Made by a program: the position numbers and the translations under genes. A DNA stretch of 63,579 nt, from NCBI RefSeq assembly GCF_001531445.1, contig NZ_LQYA01000147.1, positions 1-63,579 of the forward strand, given 5' to 3'. Shown piece by piece: positions 18,804-27,166 of the stretch. The DNA is from Sporosarcina koreensis. Its GTDB lineage: Bacteria; Bacillota; Bacilli; Bacillales_A; Planococcaceae. Numbering within the stretch: the stretch's first letter is position 1; the number at the start of each line of letters is the position of its first letter. The notes below the pieces were generated by a model that saw only the letters and a program-made list of their open reading frames with translations, was not told where the DNA came from and did not search any database.

Positions 18804-19136
18804 ATGCTTGAAAAAACGACACGCGTCAACTTCCTCTATGATTTCTATCAGACGCTGTTGACCGAAAAACAACGGGTGTACATGCAACTTTATTATCTCG
18901 ATGACCTCTCTCTCGGCGAAATAGCCGAAGAATATGGAGTGTCGAGACAGGCTGTCTATGACAATGTCCGAAGAACGGAAGCTATGCTGGAAGATTATGA
19001 AGAAAAACTGAATCTTTTCTCCAAATTCCGGAAACGGATGGAGATTATTGATAAGCTTGAACAGCTTGTGCTCGGAAATGATGAAGCATCTGAAGAAATG
19101 CGGATGCTGATGAATGCACTGAAAGATCATGAATAG
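18804..19136 (+). CDS. ylxM: YlxM/p13-like helix-turn-helix protein (UPF0122)
   Basis: 110-residue sigma-70-region-4-like protein; the helix-turn-helix is [20 protein letters not shown] (residues about 36-55), followed by an acidic helical tail. Family members are nearly always next to ffh and have been linked to SRP function, but the mechanism is not settled. ATG at 18804 follows GAGGGGG. The stop at 19134-19136 is directly followed by GGGGATTTAAC and then the inserted TnpB element. Confidence 0.93.
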   Translation: MLEKTTRVNFLYDFYQTLLTEKQRVYMQLYYLDDLSLGEIAEEYGVSRQAVYDNVRRTEAMLEDYEEKLNLFSKFRKRMEIIDKLEQLVLGNDEASEEMRMLMNALKDHE

Positions 19137-19308
19137 GGGATTTAACACTGGGCGTTACGAGACTATGGAGTTTTCGATCCATCTCACGTTACAAAACGAT
19201 AATAGATATTTCTCTCATGAAAAACTCTATCACTTCTTGGTATTAAAGGTAAAGTATGACTAAATTAAATTGATAAAGCTAAGAAGTTGATTAAGGAGTT
19301 GTTAGAGA

Positions 19309-20430
19309 ATGATTCTATCGAGGAAAGTTAGACTCCGGCCGACTAAGGATCAAGAACAACAGCTATGGAAGTCTGCGGGGACTGCAAGATGGGCGTATAA
19401 TTGGGTTTTAAACAGACAACAAGAAAACTACAAACAAGGTGTGAAGTTTATTTCCGACCGTGATTTACGGAAAGAGCTAACTCAACTAAAGAAAACCGAA
19501 GAATTGAAATGGCTGAATGATGTATCAAACAATATTACTAAACAAGCTATTAAGGATGCTTGTCTCGCTTTCCGGCGGTTTTTTAAAGGGCAAGCAAAGT
19601 TCCCGAAATTCAAAAGTAAAAGAAAGTCAAAAGCATCTTTTTACAACGATACTGACAAATTGAAAATAAAAAACGAACTTGTTTTGTTTGAAAAAGTAGG
19701 TTGGGTAAAAGTAAGTGAACAGCTTCCTATGGGCGTTAAGTACACCAATCCGAGAATTAGTTTTGACAATAAATATTGGTATATTTCCGTAGGGATTGAA
19801 GAAAGAATTGAACAACCTCAATTAACAGATGAAGTTGTAGGGATTGACTTAGGTATTAAAGAATTAGCGGTTTGTTCCAATGGCCAAGTATTCAAAAACA
19901 TCAACAGAATGGAAGAGATAAGAAAGACCGAGAAACGCTTGCGTAGGTTGCAACGAAGCGTATCCCGCAAATACGAAATGAATAGGGAGGGAAGCCGTTT
20001 CGTCAAAACAAGCAACATTATAAAATCCGAAAAGCAAATACAACTCCTACACAGACGATTAACAAATATCCGAAACAATCATATTCACCAAACGACGAAC
20101 GCTATCGTGAAAACCAAGCCAAGCAAAGTTGTCATGGAAGATTTGAATGTTCAGGGTATGATGAAGAATCGTCATCTTTCAAGAGCTATAGCTAATCAAA
20201 AGTTCCATGAATTCACTCGTCAAATGAAATACAAGTGCGAAAAATATGGGATTGGATTCATGCAAGCTGATCGTTTTTACCCTTCATCTAAAACGTGTTC
20301 ATCATGTGGAACAATAAAGAAAGACATAAAACTTTCTGACCGTGTTTATTCATGTGAATGTGGATTGATTTTAGATAGGGATGTAAATGCATCATTGAAT
20401 TTAGCGAGCTATGGAAAATTAACAGCTTAG
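19309..20430 (+). CDS. tnpB: RNA-guided endonuclease TnpB
   Basis: 373 residues, full length for TnpB. The RuvC-like site is complete: D180 in GIDLGIKELAV, E277 in VVMEDLNV, and D356/D358 in LDRDVNASLN. The zinc ribbon cysteines are C330/C333 (CSSCG) and C349/C351 (CECG). The N-terminal KVRLRPTKDQEQQLWKSAGT block is the usual OrfB helix-turn-helix region. ATG at 19309 follows AAGGAG. TnpB proteins of this type use an RNA from the element's right end to cut DNA next to a short motif matching the insertion target, favouring element retention. No tnpA is near, so mobilisation would need TnpA in trans. Confidence 0.92.
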   Translation: MILSRKVRLRPTKDQEQQLWKSAGTARWAYNWVLNRQQENYKQGVKFISDRDLRKELTQLKKTEELKWLNDVSNNITKQAIKDACLAFRRFFKGQAKFPKFKSKRKSKASFYNDTDKLKIKNELVLFEKVGWVKVSEQLPMGVKYTNPRISFDNKYWYISVGIEERIEQPQLTDEVVGIDLGIKELAVCSNGQVFKNINRMEEIRKTEKRLRRLQRSVSRKYEMNREGSRFVKTSNIIKSEKQIQLLHRRLTNIRNNHIHQTTNAIVKTKPSKVVMEDLNVQGMMKNRHLSRAIANQKFHEFTRQMKYKCEKYGIGFMQADRFYPSSKTCSSCGTIKKDIKLSDRVYSCECGLILDRDVNASLNLASYGKLTA

Positions 20431-20593
20431 TCCCTTTAAGGGTACTGTTAATGTGTAGGGTTCGTTGTACCCGAATTTACGCTTGTGGACTGTTAGACCA
20501 AACGAAAGTAGCTTCGGCAAAATCGGACAGGATGAAGCAAGAAATAAACATGACTTTATTGGATTTTATAAGGTTTTGGCAACGGGTCTATGC
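20370..20593 (+). ncRNA. candidate omega RNA (reRNA) of the TnpB element
   Basis: By analogy with studied IS200/IS605 elements, the 3' end of tnpB and the right end form the TnpB guide scaffold. Here a compound hairpin (TTAACAG/CTGTTAA enclosing CCCTTTAAGGG, 20419-20451) is followed by further short stems (GGGTTCGTTGTACCC, 20458-20472; CTGT/ACAG around 20488-20530). The guide would be the bases just past the element end, i.e. at or near the 5' end of ffh. Boundaries are inferred. Confidence 0.4.
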
Positions 20594-21949
20594 ATGGCAT
20601 TTGAAGGTTTAGCCCAGCGCCTGCAAGGGACGCTTCAGAAAATAAAGGGCAAAGGCAAGATCAGTGAGGCAGACGTCAAGGAAATGATGCGAGACGTGAG
20701 ATTTGCACTTATCGAAGCCGACGTCAACTTGAAAGTCGTAAAGGAGTTCGTCAAGACAGTCAGTGAGCGGGCTGTTGGCCAAGACGTCATGAAGAGTCTG
20801 ACACCCGGCCAGCAAGTCGTAAAAATCGTCAAAGATGAACTGACGGAATTGATGGGCGGGGAGCAGAATCCGATCCAATTTGCAAGAAAAGCACCGACAG
20901 TCATTATGATGGTCGGCTTGCAAGGGGCCGGGAAAACGACGACGTCGGGTAAGCTTGCGACAGTGCTTCGCAAACGCCATAATAAAAAGCCGCTTCTTGT
21001 TGCGGCGGATGTTTATCGTCCAGCTGCAATCCAGCAATTGGAGACGCTTGGGAAACAATTAACGATGCCCGTCTTTTCATTGGGTACCGATGTCTCCCCG
21101 GTTGAAATTGCGCGGCAAGCACTTGCGGAAGCTGAAAAAGAACACCATGACGTGGTCATCATCGATACGGCCGGACGTTTGCATGTCGATGAAAACCTGA
21201 TGCAGGAATTGAAGGATATCCGTGAACTGAGCAAACCCGACGAAGTATTCCTCGTCGTCGATGCGATGACGGGGCAGGATGCCGTCAATGTAGCAAAATC
21301 ATTTGACGAAGCAATCGGCATCACGGGAGTCGTCTTGACTAAACTAGACGGAGACACTCGTGGCGGTGCTGCATTATCCATCCGCTCCGTTACCCAGAAA
21401 CCGATTAAATTTGTCGGTATGGGTGAAAAGATGGACGCTTTGGAACCTTTCCATCCAGAACGTATGGCCTCCCGGATTTTAGGGATGGGCGACGTCATGT
21501 CTTTAATCGAAAAGGCGCAGGAAAATGTCGACGAGGAGAAAGCGAAGGAGCTTGAACAGAAGTTCCGCACGCAAACATTCACGCTCGACGACTTTTTGGA
21601 TCAGCTTCAGCAAGTGAAGAAGATGGGTCCTTTGGATGAAATTTTGAAGATGATGCCTGGAATGAATAAAATCAAAGGGCTTGAAAACGCCCAAGTCGAT
21701 GAAAGCCAGATGGGGCGTGTCGAAGCGGTCATCCGCTCGATGACAATTGCAGAACGCACAACACCTGAAATCATCAATGCGAACAGACGTAAGCGGATTG
21801 CGAAAGGATCGGGGACTTCCATCCAAGAAGTGAACCGTCTATTGAAGCAATTCGAAGATATGAAGAAGATGGTCAAGCAAATGACCAACATGCAGCAAAA
21901 GGGTAAAAAGAAAATGAAAATGCCCGGTTTCGACTCTTTATTCAGATGA
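20594..21949 (+). CDS. ffh: signal recognition particle protein Ffh
   Basis: Ffh binds signal sequences and 4.5S RNA and hands nascent chains to FtsY. 451 residues: MAFEGLAQRLQ N domain, G domain with GLQGAGKTTTSGKLA, DTAGRLHVDE, TKLDGDTRGGAAL, and a Met-rich M domain (KMGPLDEILKMMPGMNK to KMPGFDSLFR). ATG at 20594 gives the conserved N-terminus, but no good ribosome-binding site precedes it; only AAGG 21 nt away and GGG at 20584-20586. The frame is open upstream to a TTG at 20465, so a 43-residue extension encoded by the IS right end is possible. Essential in most bacteria, so it must be expressed somehow. Confidence 0.95.
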   Translation: MAFEGLAQRLQGTLQKIKGKGKISEADVKEMMRDVRFALIEADVNLKVVKEFVKTVSERAVGQDVMKSLTPGQQVVKIVKDELTELMGGEQNPIQFARKAPTVIMMVGLQGAGKTTTSGKLATVLRKRHNKKPLLVAADVYRPAAIQQLETLGKQLTMPVFSLGTDVSPVEIARQALAEAEKEHHDVVIIDTAGRLHVDENLMQELKDIRELSKPDEVFLVVDAMTGQDAVNVAKSFDEAIGITGVVLTKLDGDTRGGAALSIRSVTQKPIKFVGMGEKMDALEPFHPERMASRILGMGDVMSLIEKAQENVDEEKAKELEQKFRTQTFTLDDFLDQLQQVKKMGPLDEILKMMPGMNKIKGLENAQVDESQMGRVEAVIRSMTIAERTTPEIINANRRKRIAKGSGTSIQEVNRLLKQFEDMKKMVKQMTNMQQKGKKKMKMPGFDSLFR

Positions 21950-21994
21950 AAACGGGGAATTCTAGCGGAATTTTAAGGTGTTAAGAAAAAACAC

Positions 21995-22023
21995 TTTACA
22001 AACATGAAAAACCTTGATAATAT
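21995..22023 (+). promoter_or_regulatory. sigma-A promoter for rpsP-khpA
   Basis: -35 TTTACA (21995-22000), 17-bp spacer, -10 TAATAT (22018-22023), 38 bp before the rpsP start codon. Confidence 0.65.
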
Positions 22024-22037
22024 ACTATCTTGTGTGA

Positions 22038-22334
<297 letters not shown>

Positions 22335-22357
22335 TCAGGTAATCAGGAGGGGTGGAC

Positions 22358-22591
22358 ATGAAGCAGCTGATTGAAACGATTGTCAAACCTTTGGTCGATC
22401 ATCCCGGAGACGTTCAGGTCGACAAAGATGAGCAACATCATCGTGTCACTTATAAACTTTCCGTAAATCCCGAGGACATGGGGAAAGTGATCGGAAAGCA
22501 GGGGCGTGTCGCAAAAGCGATACGAACTATTGTTTATTCAGCAGCAGGAAGTCACCACGGTAAGAAAGTTTACCTTGATATTGTTGATTGA
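22358..22591 (+). CDS. khpA: KH-domain RNA-binding protein KhpA (YlqC)
   Basis: 77-residue single KH domain with the GXXG loop in VIGKQGRVAKAIRT. KhpA pairs with KhpB/EloR in Firmicutes to bind RNA and affect cell elongation. ATG at 22358 follows GGAGGGGT. It is followed by a strong terminator. The ylqD gene that comes next in B. subtilis is missing. Confidence 0.93.
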   Translation: MKQLIETIVKPLVDHPGDVQVDKDEQHHRVTYKLSVNPEDMGKVIGKQGRVAKAIRTIVYSAAGSHHGKKVYLDIVD

Positions 22592-22649
22592 CATTCGTCA
22601 TGAACAACAGGTTTCTCAAATGAGCTCAATGCTTGCCTAGGAGACCAAC

Positions 22650-22690
22650 ACAAAAAAGGAGGGAGCTCAGGTTCCTTCCTTTTTTGTCTA
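22650..22690 (+). terminator. strong intrinsic terminator after khpA
   Basis: 15-bp stem: ACAAAAAAGGAGGGA (22650-22664) with TCCTTCCTTTTTTGT (22673-22687), one G-U. A and T tracts on both sides would let it act in either direction. Confidence 0.9.
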
Positions 22691-22737
22691 CTTAAAGAAG
22701 TAAATTCATGTCCCGAATGAAAAGGAAGGTGTATTGT

Positions 22738-23253
22738 ATGCAATGGTTCAACGTTGGAAAAATTGTCAACACACATGGAATACACGGTGAAGTGCGTGTT
22801 ATCTCACGCACGGATTTCCCCGATGAAAGATATGCAGTCGGAAATGAACTCTCTCTATTCATGCCAAATGAAAAAAAGCCGATTAAGTTGATTGTAGCAA
22901 GTCATCGTCGCCATAAGAACTTCGACCTTCTTACCTTTGAAGGGCATATCAATATCAATGATGTCGAAAAGTACAGGGACGGCATATTGAAAGTTTCTGA
23001 AAAGCAGCTCGGCGATTTAGATGAAGGCGAATTCTACTATCATGAAATCATCGGTTGCACCGTCAATACAAATACGGGCGAGGAAATAGGAGAAGTGACG
23101 GAAATAATCGAAACAGGGGCCAATGATGTTTGGACTGTGACGCCGAAATCCGGAAAACCGCATTATATCCCTTATATCGATGATGTTGTTAAAGAAATCG
23201 ATATCGAGAAGAAACAAATTATCATCGAGCCGATGGAAGGGCTTCTTTCATGA
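22738..23253 (+). CDS. rimM: 16S rRNA processing protein RimM
   Basis: RimM assists maturation of the 30S head. 171 residues: [19 protein letters not shown] start, and a PRC-barrel C-terminal half ([12 protein letters not shown] to IEPMEGLL). ATG at 22738 follows AAGGAAGGTG; the codon at 22708 would add 10 residues before the conserved start. Overlaps trmD by 4 nt (ATGATG/TGA), so the two are coupled. Confidence 0.96.
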   Translation: MQWFNVGKIVNTHGIHGEVRVISRTDFPDERYAVGNELSLFMPNEKKPIKLIVASHRRHKNFDLLTFEGHININDVEKYRDGILKVSEKQLGDLDEGEFYYHEIIGCTVNTNTGEEIGEVTEIIETGANDVWTVTPKSGKPHYIPYIDDVVKEIDIEKKQIIIEPMEGLLS

Positions 23254-23996
23254 TGAAGATAGATGTCCTCTCGCTGTTTCCTGAAATGTTCGAAGGGGTT
23301 CTCCACTCTTCTATCATGAAGAAAGCACAGGAAAACGAAGCGGTTTCATTCAACGTGACCGATTTCCGGGAATTTTCCGGCAATAAGCACCATAAAGTGG
23401 ATGACTATCCATACGGTGGCGGAGCAGGGATGGTTTTGAAACCGGAACCGCTCTTTGCAGCAGTCGAATCGCTCGCCCTCGAAGAGTCAAAGAAGCCCCG
23501 CGTCATCCTCATGTGTCCACAAGGCGCAAGATTCGACCAGCAAAAGGCTGAGGAGCTTGTAAAGGAGGAACATCTTGTCTTCCTTTGCGGACATTATGAA
23601 GGCTATGACGAGCGTATACGCGAGCATCTTATCACAGATGAAATATCACTCGGGGACTTCGTTCTGACAGGTGGGGAGATCGCATCCATGGCAATCATCG
23701 ACAGCGTCGTCAGGCTACTGCCAAATGTCTTGGGAAATACAGATTCACCAGTCCATGATTCATTCTCAACAGGGCTCCTCGAGCATCCCCAATACACGAG
23801 ACCCGCTGATTTCAGAGGCATGAAAGTTCCCGACGTGCTCCTATCAGGAAACCACGCCGAAATCGAAAAATGGCGCCAAGAACAATCACTAAGACGCACA
23901 TTCGAACGCAGAAGAGACCTATTAGATAGCGCTCCATTGACTGAACATCAAAAGAAAGTATTTAAGCGTCTTATTGAAGAAGAACCTGATTGTTAG
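23250..23996 (+). CDS. trmD: tRNA (guanine-37-N1)-methyltransferase
   Basis: TrmD methylates G37 of tRNAs reading CNN/CGG-type codons, preventing frameshifts. 248 residues; the trefoil-knot SAM site is visible in [14 protein letters not shown] and GDFVLTGGE, with the early [13 protein letters not shown] block. ATG 23250 (spacing 8 from GAAGGG) or the adjacent ATG 23253 could start it. The C-terminus is basic ([12 protein letters not shown]). Confidence 0.97.
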   Translation: MMKIDVLSLFPEMFEGVLHSSIMKKAQENEAVSFNVTDFREFSGNKHHKVDDYPYGGGAGMVLKPEPLFAAVESLALEESKKPRVILMCPQGARFDQQKAEELVKEEHLVFLCGHYEGYDERIREHLITDEISLGDFVLTGGEIASMAIIDSVVRLLPNVLGNTDSPVHDSFSTGLLEHPQYTRPADFRGMKVPDVLLSGNHAEIEKWRQEQSLRRTFERRRDLLDSAPLTEHQKKVFKRLIEEEPDC

Positions 23997-24011
23997 GCAA
24001 CCCCGTTGATT

Positions 24012-24118
24012 GTAGCGAAAGCCGGCGACTCCTGCGGGAACAGTGTCAGCTGAAAGCCCCGCAGGAACGTAGTGACGAGGAGATTGAAGCCGTGCCCGCG
24101 GAAAGCGTCCGGCTGAAG
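24012..24118 (+). repeat. dispersed intergenic repeat, family B copy 1
   Basis: Contains GGCGACTCCTGCGGGAACAG, GCCCCGCAGGAACG, and GCCCGCGGAAAGCGTCCGGC, a block that I know as a common repeat type in Bacillaceae genomes. A diverged relative is at 50571-50775. It sits between trmD and the rplS promoter. Confidence 0.7.
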
Positions 24119-24138
24119 CCGAAATCAACTTTTTTGTC

Positions 24139-24167
24139 TTGCACATAACGTCCCATTATGATAATAT
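24139..24167 (+). promoter_or_regulatory. sigma-A promoter for rplS
   Basis: -35 TTGCAC (24139-24144), 17-bp spacer, -10 TAATAT (24162-24167), leaving a leader of about 85 nt before rplS. Confidence 0.65.
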
Positions 24168-24171
24168 CTAC

Positions 24172-24260
24172 TATGTACTTCTATGAGAAGTGCATACTGA
24201 CTGGTGTTCCGCTGCAAAGGCAAAAAGTGCAAGAGCATCTGTGGATAAGGAGAGAATAAC
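24172..24260 (+). promoter_or_regulatory. structured 5' leader of rplS, candidate L19 leader
   Basis: The leader has a 9-bp stem, ATGTACTTC (24174-24182) with GAAGTGCAT (24188-24196), followed by a further pairing-rich stretch. L19 leaders are known cis-regulatory RNAs in Bacillales and lie in this position, but I cannot confirm the consensus by eye. Confidence 0.35.
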
Positions 24261-24605
24261 ATGCAAAACATTATTGCAGAAGTAACAAAAGACCAACTTC
24301 GTACAGATCATCCTAATTTCCGTCCTGGGGACACTGTCCGCTTGCACGTGAAAATTGTTGAGGGCACGCGCGAGCGTATCCAATTGTTCGAAGGTGTCGT
24401 TATCAAGCGTCGTGGTGGCGGAATCAGTGAAACATTCACAGTCCGTAAAATCTCCAACGGTGTAGGTGTTGAACGTACATTCCCTGTACACACACCGAAA
24501 ATCGCTAAACTTGAAGTTACTCGTCGCGGTAAAGTACGTCGTGCGAAATTGTACTACCTTCGCAGCCTTCGCGGAAAAGCAGCACGTATCAAAGAAATCC
24601 GATAA
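24261..24605 (+). CDS. rplS: 50S ribosomal protein L19
   Basis: 114-residue L19, located at the 30S-50S interface. Conserved blocks: [48 protein letters not shown] and [21 protein letters not shown] at 24261 follows AAGGAGA. Own promoter and two downstream hairpins show it forms its own unit in addition to any read-through from trmD. Confidence 0.98.
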   Translation: MQNIIAEVTKDQLRTDHPNFRPGDTVRLHVKIVEGTRERIQLFEGVVIKRRGGGISETFTVRKISNGVGVERTFPVHTPKIAKLEVTRRGKVRRAKLYYLRSLRGKAARIKEIR

Positions 24606-24610
24606 AATTC

Positions 24611-24639
24611 AAACAGCGGGGATTGCATCTCCGCTGTTT
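24611..24639 (+). other. hairpin just after rplS
   Basis: AAACAGCGG (24611-24619) pairs with CCGCTGTTT (24631-24639). It lacks a T-run and may protect the mRNA end ahead of the true terminator. Confidence 0.5.
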
Positions 24640-24651
24640 CCTATTCAACAG

Positions 24652-24688
24652 AAGGAGACCAGAAAAAATGGTCTCCTTTCTTTTTCAT
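24652..24688 (+). terminator. intrinsic terminator after rplS
   Basis: AGGAGACCA (24653-24661) pairs perfectly with TGGTCTCCT (24669-24677), followed by TTCTTTTTC. Confidence 0.9.
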
Positions 24689-24703
24689 CTAACTGTGGAT
24701 GCC

Positions 24704-24780
24704 GGAAGGATGCCTTCATTTCTGCAAAAACCACAGAAATACTCTTTTCGAGTGCACTGCGCTTTTGTTCTTTGCCTCAA
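24704..24780 (+). repeat. short repeat fragment shared with 50663-50735
   Basis: The order AGGATGCCTTCATTTCTGCA, then CGCAGAAAT-like bases (ACAGAAATAC), then a GCGCTTTTGTTC-type stretch and GCCTCAA, matches AGGATGCCTTAATTTCTGCA, GCAGAAATAC and GGCTCAA at 50663-50735. It abuts the lepB promoter and supplies its -35. Confidence 0.5.
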
Positions 24781-24800
24781 TAATGAATAGACTGTACAAT
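24772..24800 (+). promoter_or_regulatory. sigma-A promoter for lepB-rbgA
   Basis: -35 TTGCCT (24772-24777), 17-bp spacer, -10 TACAAT (24795-24800), 30 bp before the lepB start. Confidence 0.65.
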
Positions 24801-24830
24801 AAGGATAGTGACTTGGCGGGAGGCTTTGTG

Positions 24831-25388
24831 ATGAATGAAGAGAAAAAGAAAAATGAAACTTGGGAATGGATCAAAGCGCTTTTAATAGCGTTTGGATTGG
24901 CGGCAATCATTCGGATATTTTTATTCACACCGATTGTGGTGGACGGCATTTCAATGATGCCTACACTTGAACACGGCGATAAAATGATTGTCAATAAAAT
25001 CGGTTATACACTCGGGAAACCGGACCGTTTCGATATTGTTGTCTTCCATGCACCTGAAAAGAAGGATTACATCAAGAGGGTCATTGGACTTCCAGGTGAT
25101 AAAGTGGAATATAAGGACGACGTTCTATACATTAACGATCAACCTTATGACGAACCATATCTTGATCAATATAAAGCTGAGATTACTGAAGGAACGTTGA
25201 CCGAGGACTTTACGCTAGAAGAAAAAATAGGAATGCAGACCGTTCCTGAAGGTCATGTGTTTGTAATGGGTGACAATCGTCGAAAAAGTAAAGATTCAAG
25301 ACATATCGGTGCTGTACCGATTGAAGAAATGATAGGAAGCACAAAATTCATATTCTGGCCAATCAAAGATTTTGGCACGGTGAACTAA
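24831..25388 (+). CDS. lepB: type I signal peptidase
   Basis: Membrane serine/lysine protease that removes signal peptides from secreted proteins. 185 residues: one N-terminal membrane helix (ALLIAFGLAAIIRIFLF, residues about 15-31), catalytic Ser in VDGISMMPTL, catalytic Lys in DYIKRVIGLPGD, and box E GDNRRKSKDSRH. ATG at 24831 follows GGGAGG by 7 nt. rbgA starts 15 nt downstream, suggesting an operon. Presence between rplS and rbgA resembles B. cereus-type order rather than B. subtilis. Confidence 0.95.
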   Translation: MNEEKKKNETWEWIKALLIAFGLAAIIRIFLFTPIVVDGISMMPTLEHGDKMIVNKIGYTLGKPDRFDIVVFHAPEKKDYIKRVIGLPGDKVEYKDDVLYINDQPYDEPYLDQYKAEITEGTLTEDFTLEEKIGMQTVPEGHVFVMGDNRRKSKDSRHIGAVPIEEMIGSTKFIFWPIKDFGTVN

Positions 25389-25403
25389 GAAAGGGATGAA
25401 GTC

Positions 25404-26282
25404 ATGACCATTCAATGGTTTCCGGGCCATATGGCCAAAGCAAGACGAGAAGTGACTGAACAATTGAAGCTTGTCGACATCGTATTCGAGTTGATAGACG
25501 CCCGCTTGCCCCTTTCATCGAGAAACCCGATGATTGATGAAGTCATCCAGCAAAAACCGAGATTGCTCATTTTAAATAAGATGGATCTCGCGGATGAGAA
25601 AGAGACGGAGCGTTGGATTAAACACTTCGAGTCGGAAGGTATTCGGGCGGTCGCCATAAATTCCTTTGAAGGGAAAGGGTTGCAGACTGTCACAAAGGCG
25701 GCAAAGGAAATATTAGCTCCGAAAATCGAGCGTTTGAAAAAGAGAGGCATTCGGCCGGGGGCAATCCGCGCTATGATTGTCGGAATCCCCAATGTAGGAA
25801 AATCGACATTGATCAACCGTTTGGCGAGGAAGAATATTGCGAAGACTGGCAATAAGCCGGGTGTCACGAAGGCGCAGCAATGGATCAAATTCGAGAAAGA
25901 ACTGGAATTGCTCGATACGCCGGGAATCCTTTGGCCGAAATTTGAAGACCAAGCTGTGGGGTATAAGCTTGCATTGACTGGAGCGATCAAGGACACCATC
26001 GTGAATATGGAAAGCCTTGCAGTCTATGGGCTCCGCTTTCTGGAGGAACATTATCCGGATCGGCTCGAAAAGCGTTACGGCATCCCTACTGTAGGTGAAG
26101 ATATACAAAAGGTTTTCGATTGCATAGGTGAGTCCAGAAAGGCATATACGCAAGGCGGTGAAATCGATTACGACAAGGTAGCTGAATTGATTATCCAAGA
26201 CATCCGCAGTGAGCTGCTTGGCAAGCTGACTTTCGATTTCACGTCTGACCTATCCAAACAGGCCGATGACGTTACGGAATAA
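25404..26282 (+). CDS. rbgA: ribosome biogenesis GTPase RbgA (YlqF)
   Basis: RbgA acts in late 50S assembly. 292 residues of a circularly permuted GTPase: G4 LNKMDLAD comes before G1 [14 protein letters not shown] (about residue 128) and G3 DTPG (about 173). The N-terminus [16 protein letters not shown] holds the catalytic-like histidine of this family. ATG 25404 follows AAAGGGATG. Confidence 0.97.
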   Translation: MTIQWFPGHMAKARREVTEQLKLVDIVFELIDARLPLSSRNPMIDEVIQQKPRLLILNKMDLADEKETERWIKHFESEGIRAVAINSFEGKGLQTVTKAAKEILAPKIERLKKRGIRPGAIRAMIVGIPNVGKSTLINRLARKNIAKTGNKPGVTKAQQWIKFEKELELLDTPGILWPKFEDQAVGYKLALTGAIKDTIVNMESLAVYGLRFLEEHYPDRLEKRYGIPTVGEDIQKVFDCIGESRKAYTQGGEIDYDKVAELIIQDIRSELLGKLTFDFTSDLSKQADDVTE

Positions 26283-26306
26283 AACCGTGGCGATCGGCCT
26301 TTTCTT
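26261..26306 (+). terminator. probable terminator overlapping the rbgA stop
   Basis: GGCCGAT (26261-26267) pairs with ATCGGCC (26293-26299), with an inner ACGG/CCGT stem around the stop codon, followed by TTTTCTT. Confidence 0.7.
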
Positions 26307-26389
26307 ATGGAAACAATCACAATCCGAAATATTGACCGATATAAAAAGAAAACCGTTATTCGGATATATACATAATAGAAGGTGAAATA

Positions 26390-27160
26390 ATGAAAACGAT
26401 CAAAGAAATTTCTGAACAACTGCAACAAACATCCAATCCTGAACCATGGATGAGAACTCTTGAAGATGACCATCGTGCAGGCGTCAAAAAAGAATTGCAA
26501 AAATGGTATCGGAATTACGAAAAGAAACGGCAACTTGAACAAATGCTACAAGAAAAAATCAATTTCGACAACAGATATAGAACAGACGGAGGGGCACTTG
26601 TGGCAGGAGTCGACGAAGCTGGAAGAGGTCCGTTAGCAGGCCCTGTCGTCTGTGCCGCCGTCATACTGCCCGATGAAGCGCCGCAATTACTCGGGCTCAA
26701 TGATTCAAAAAAGCTGCCCGTACAAGAAAGAAATCGATTATCCACTATTATTAAAGAAGTGGCTATCAGCTATTCAGTACATATTCAATCAGCAGAAAGA
26801 ATCGATGAAATGAACATTTATGCCGCGACCCGAGAATCAATGGAAAAAGCAGTGAGCACTTTGGCGGCGTGCCCGGATATCGTCTTGGCGGACGCCATGA
26901 AGCTTCAAGTCGGCTGCAAATCGGAGTCAATCATCAAAGGGGATGCCCAAAGTCTCGCAATAGCCGCTGCGTCCATCCTGGCCAAAACGACGAGGGATCA
27001 ATTGATGAACCGGCTTCATGAAGAGTTCCCGATGTACAACTTCAAGAAGAACGCCGGATACGGCACGGAGGAGCACGTGGAGGCCCTCCATCTCCACGGA
27101 CCGTGTGCACACCATAGAAAGACGTTTGAGCCTGTCAAATCGATCTTAGAAGGAAGGTGA
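26390..27160 (+). CDS. rnhB: ribonuclease HII
   Basis: RNase HII removes single ribonucleotides and RNA from RNA-DNA duplexes. 256 residues: about 70 residues of helical N-terminal region typical of the Firmicutes form, then GVDEAGRGPLAGPVV, DSKKL and LADAMKL with the acidic catalytic residues, and NAGYGTEEH. ATG 26390 follows GAAGGTG. ylqG follows after 6 nt. Confidence 0.96.
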   Translation: MKTIKEISEQLQQTSNPEPWMRTLEDDHRAGVKKELQKWYRNYEKKRQLEQMLQEKINFDNRYRTDGGALVAGVDEAGRGPLAGPVVCAAVILPDEAPQLLGLNDSKKLPVQERNRLSTIIKEVAISYSVHIQSAERIDEMNIYAATRESMEKAVSTLAACPDIVLADAMKLQVGCKSESIIKGDAQSLAIAAASILAKTTRDQLMNRLHEEFPMYNFKKNAGYGTEEHVEALHLHGPCAHHRKTFEPVKSILEGR

Positions 27161-27166
27161 TCCTGA

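Larger units (their letters stand above)
19147..20593 (+). mobile_element. IS200/IS605-type element carrying tnpB only
   Basis: An element without a Y1 transposase lies between ylxM and ffh, genes normally adjacent. The left boundary is placed after TTTAAC (19141-19146), the kind of short target known for IS605-group elements; a hairpin-prone left end (19153-19193) follows. The right boundary is uncertain: anywhere between about 20560 and 20593. A hairpin formed by TTAACAG (19 nt span, 20419-20425 with CTGTTAA 20445-20451) overlaps the tnpB stop, typical of right-end RNA structure. No terminal inverted repeats or target duplication are seen, as expected for this family. Confidence 0.75.

Noticed and set aside
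19147-19308. Remnant of a Y1 transposase (tnpA) in the left end of the IS element
   Set aside because: No HUH or Tyr motif can be read in any frame; the space is only about 160 bases.
22592-22737. T-box or ribosomal-protein leader before rimM
   Set aside because: The only clear structure is the khpA terminator; no specifier or antiterminator elements are seen.
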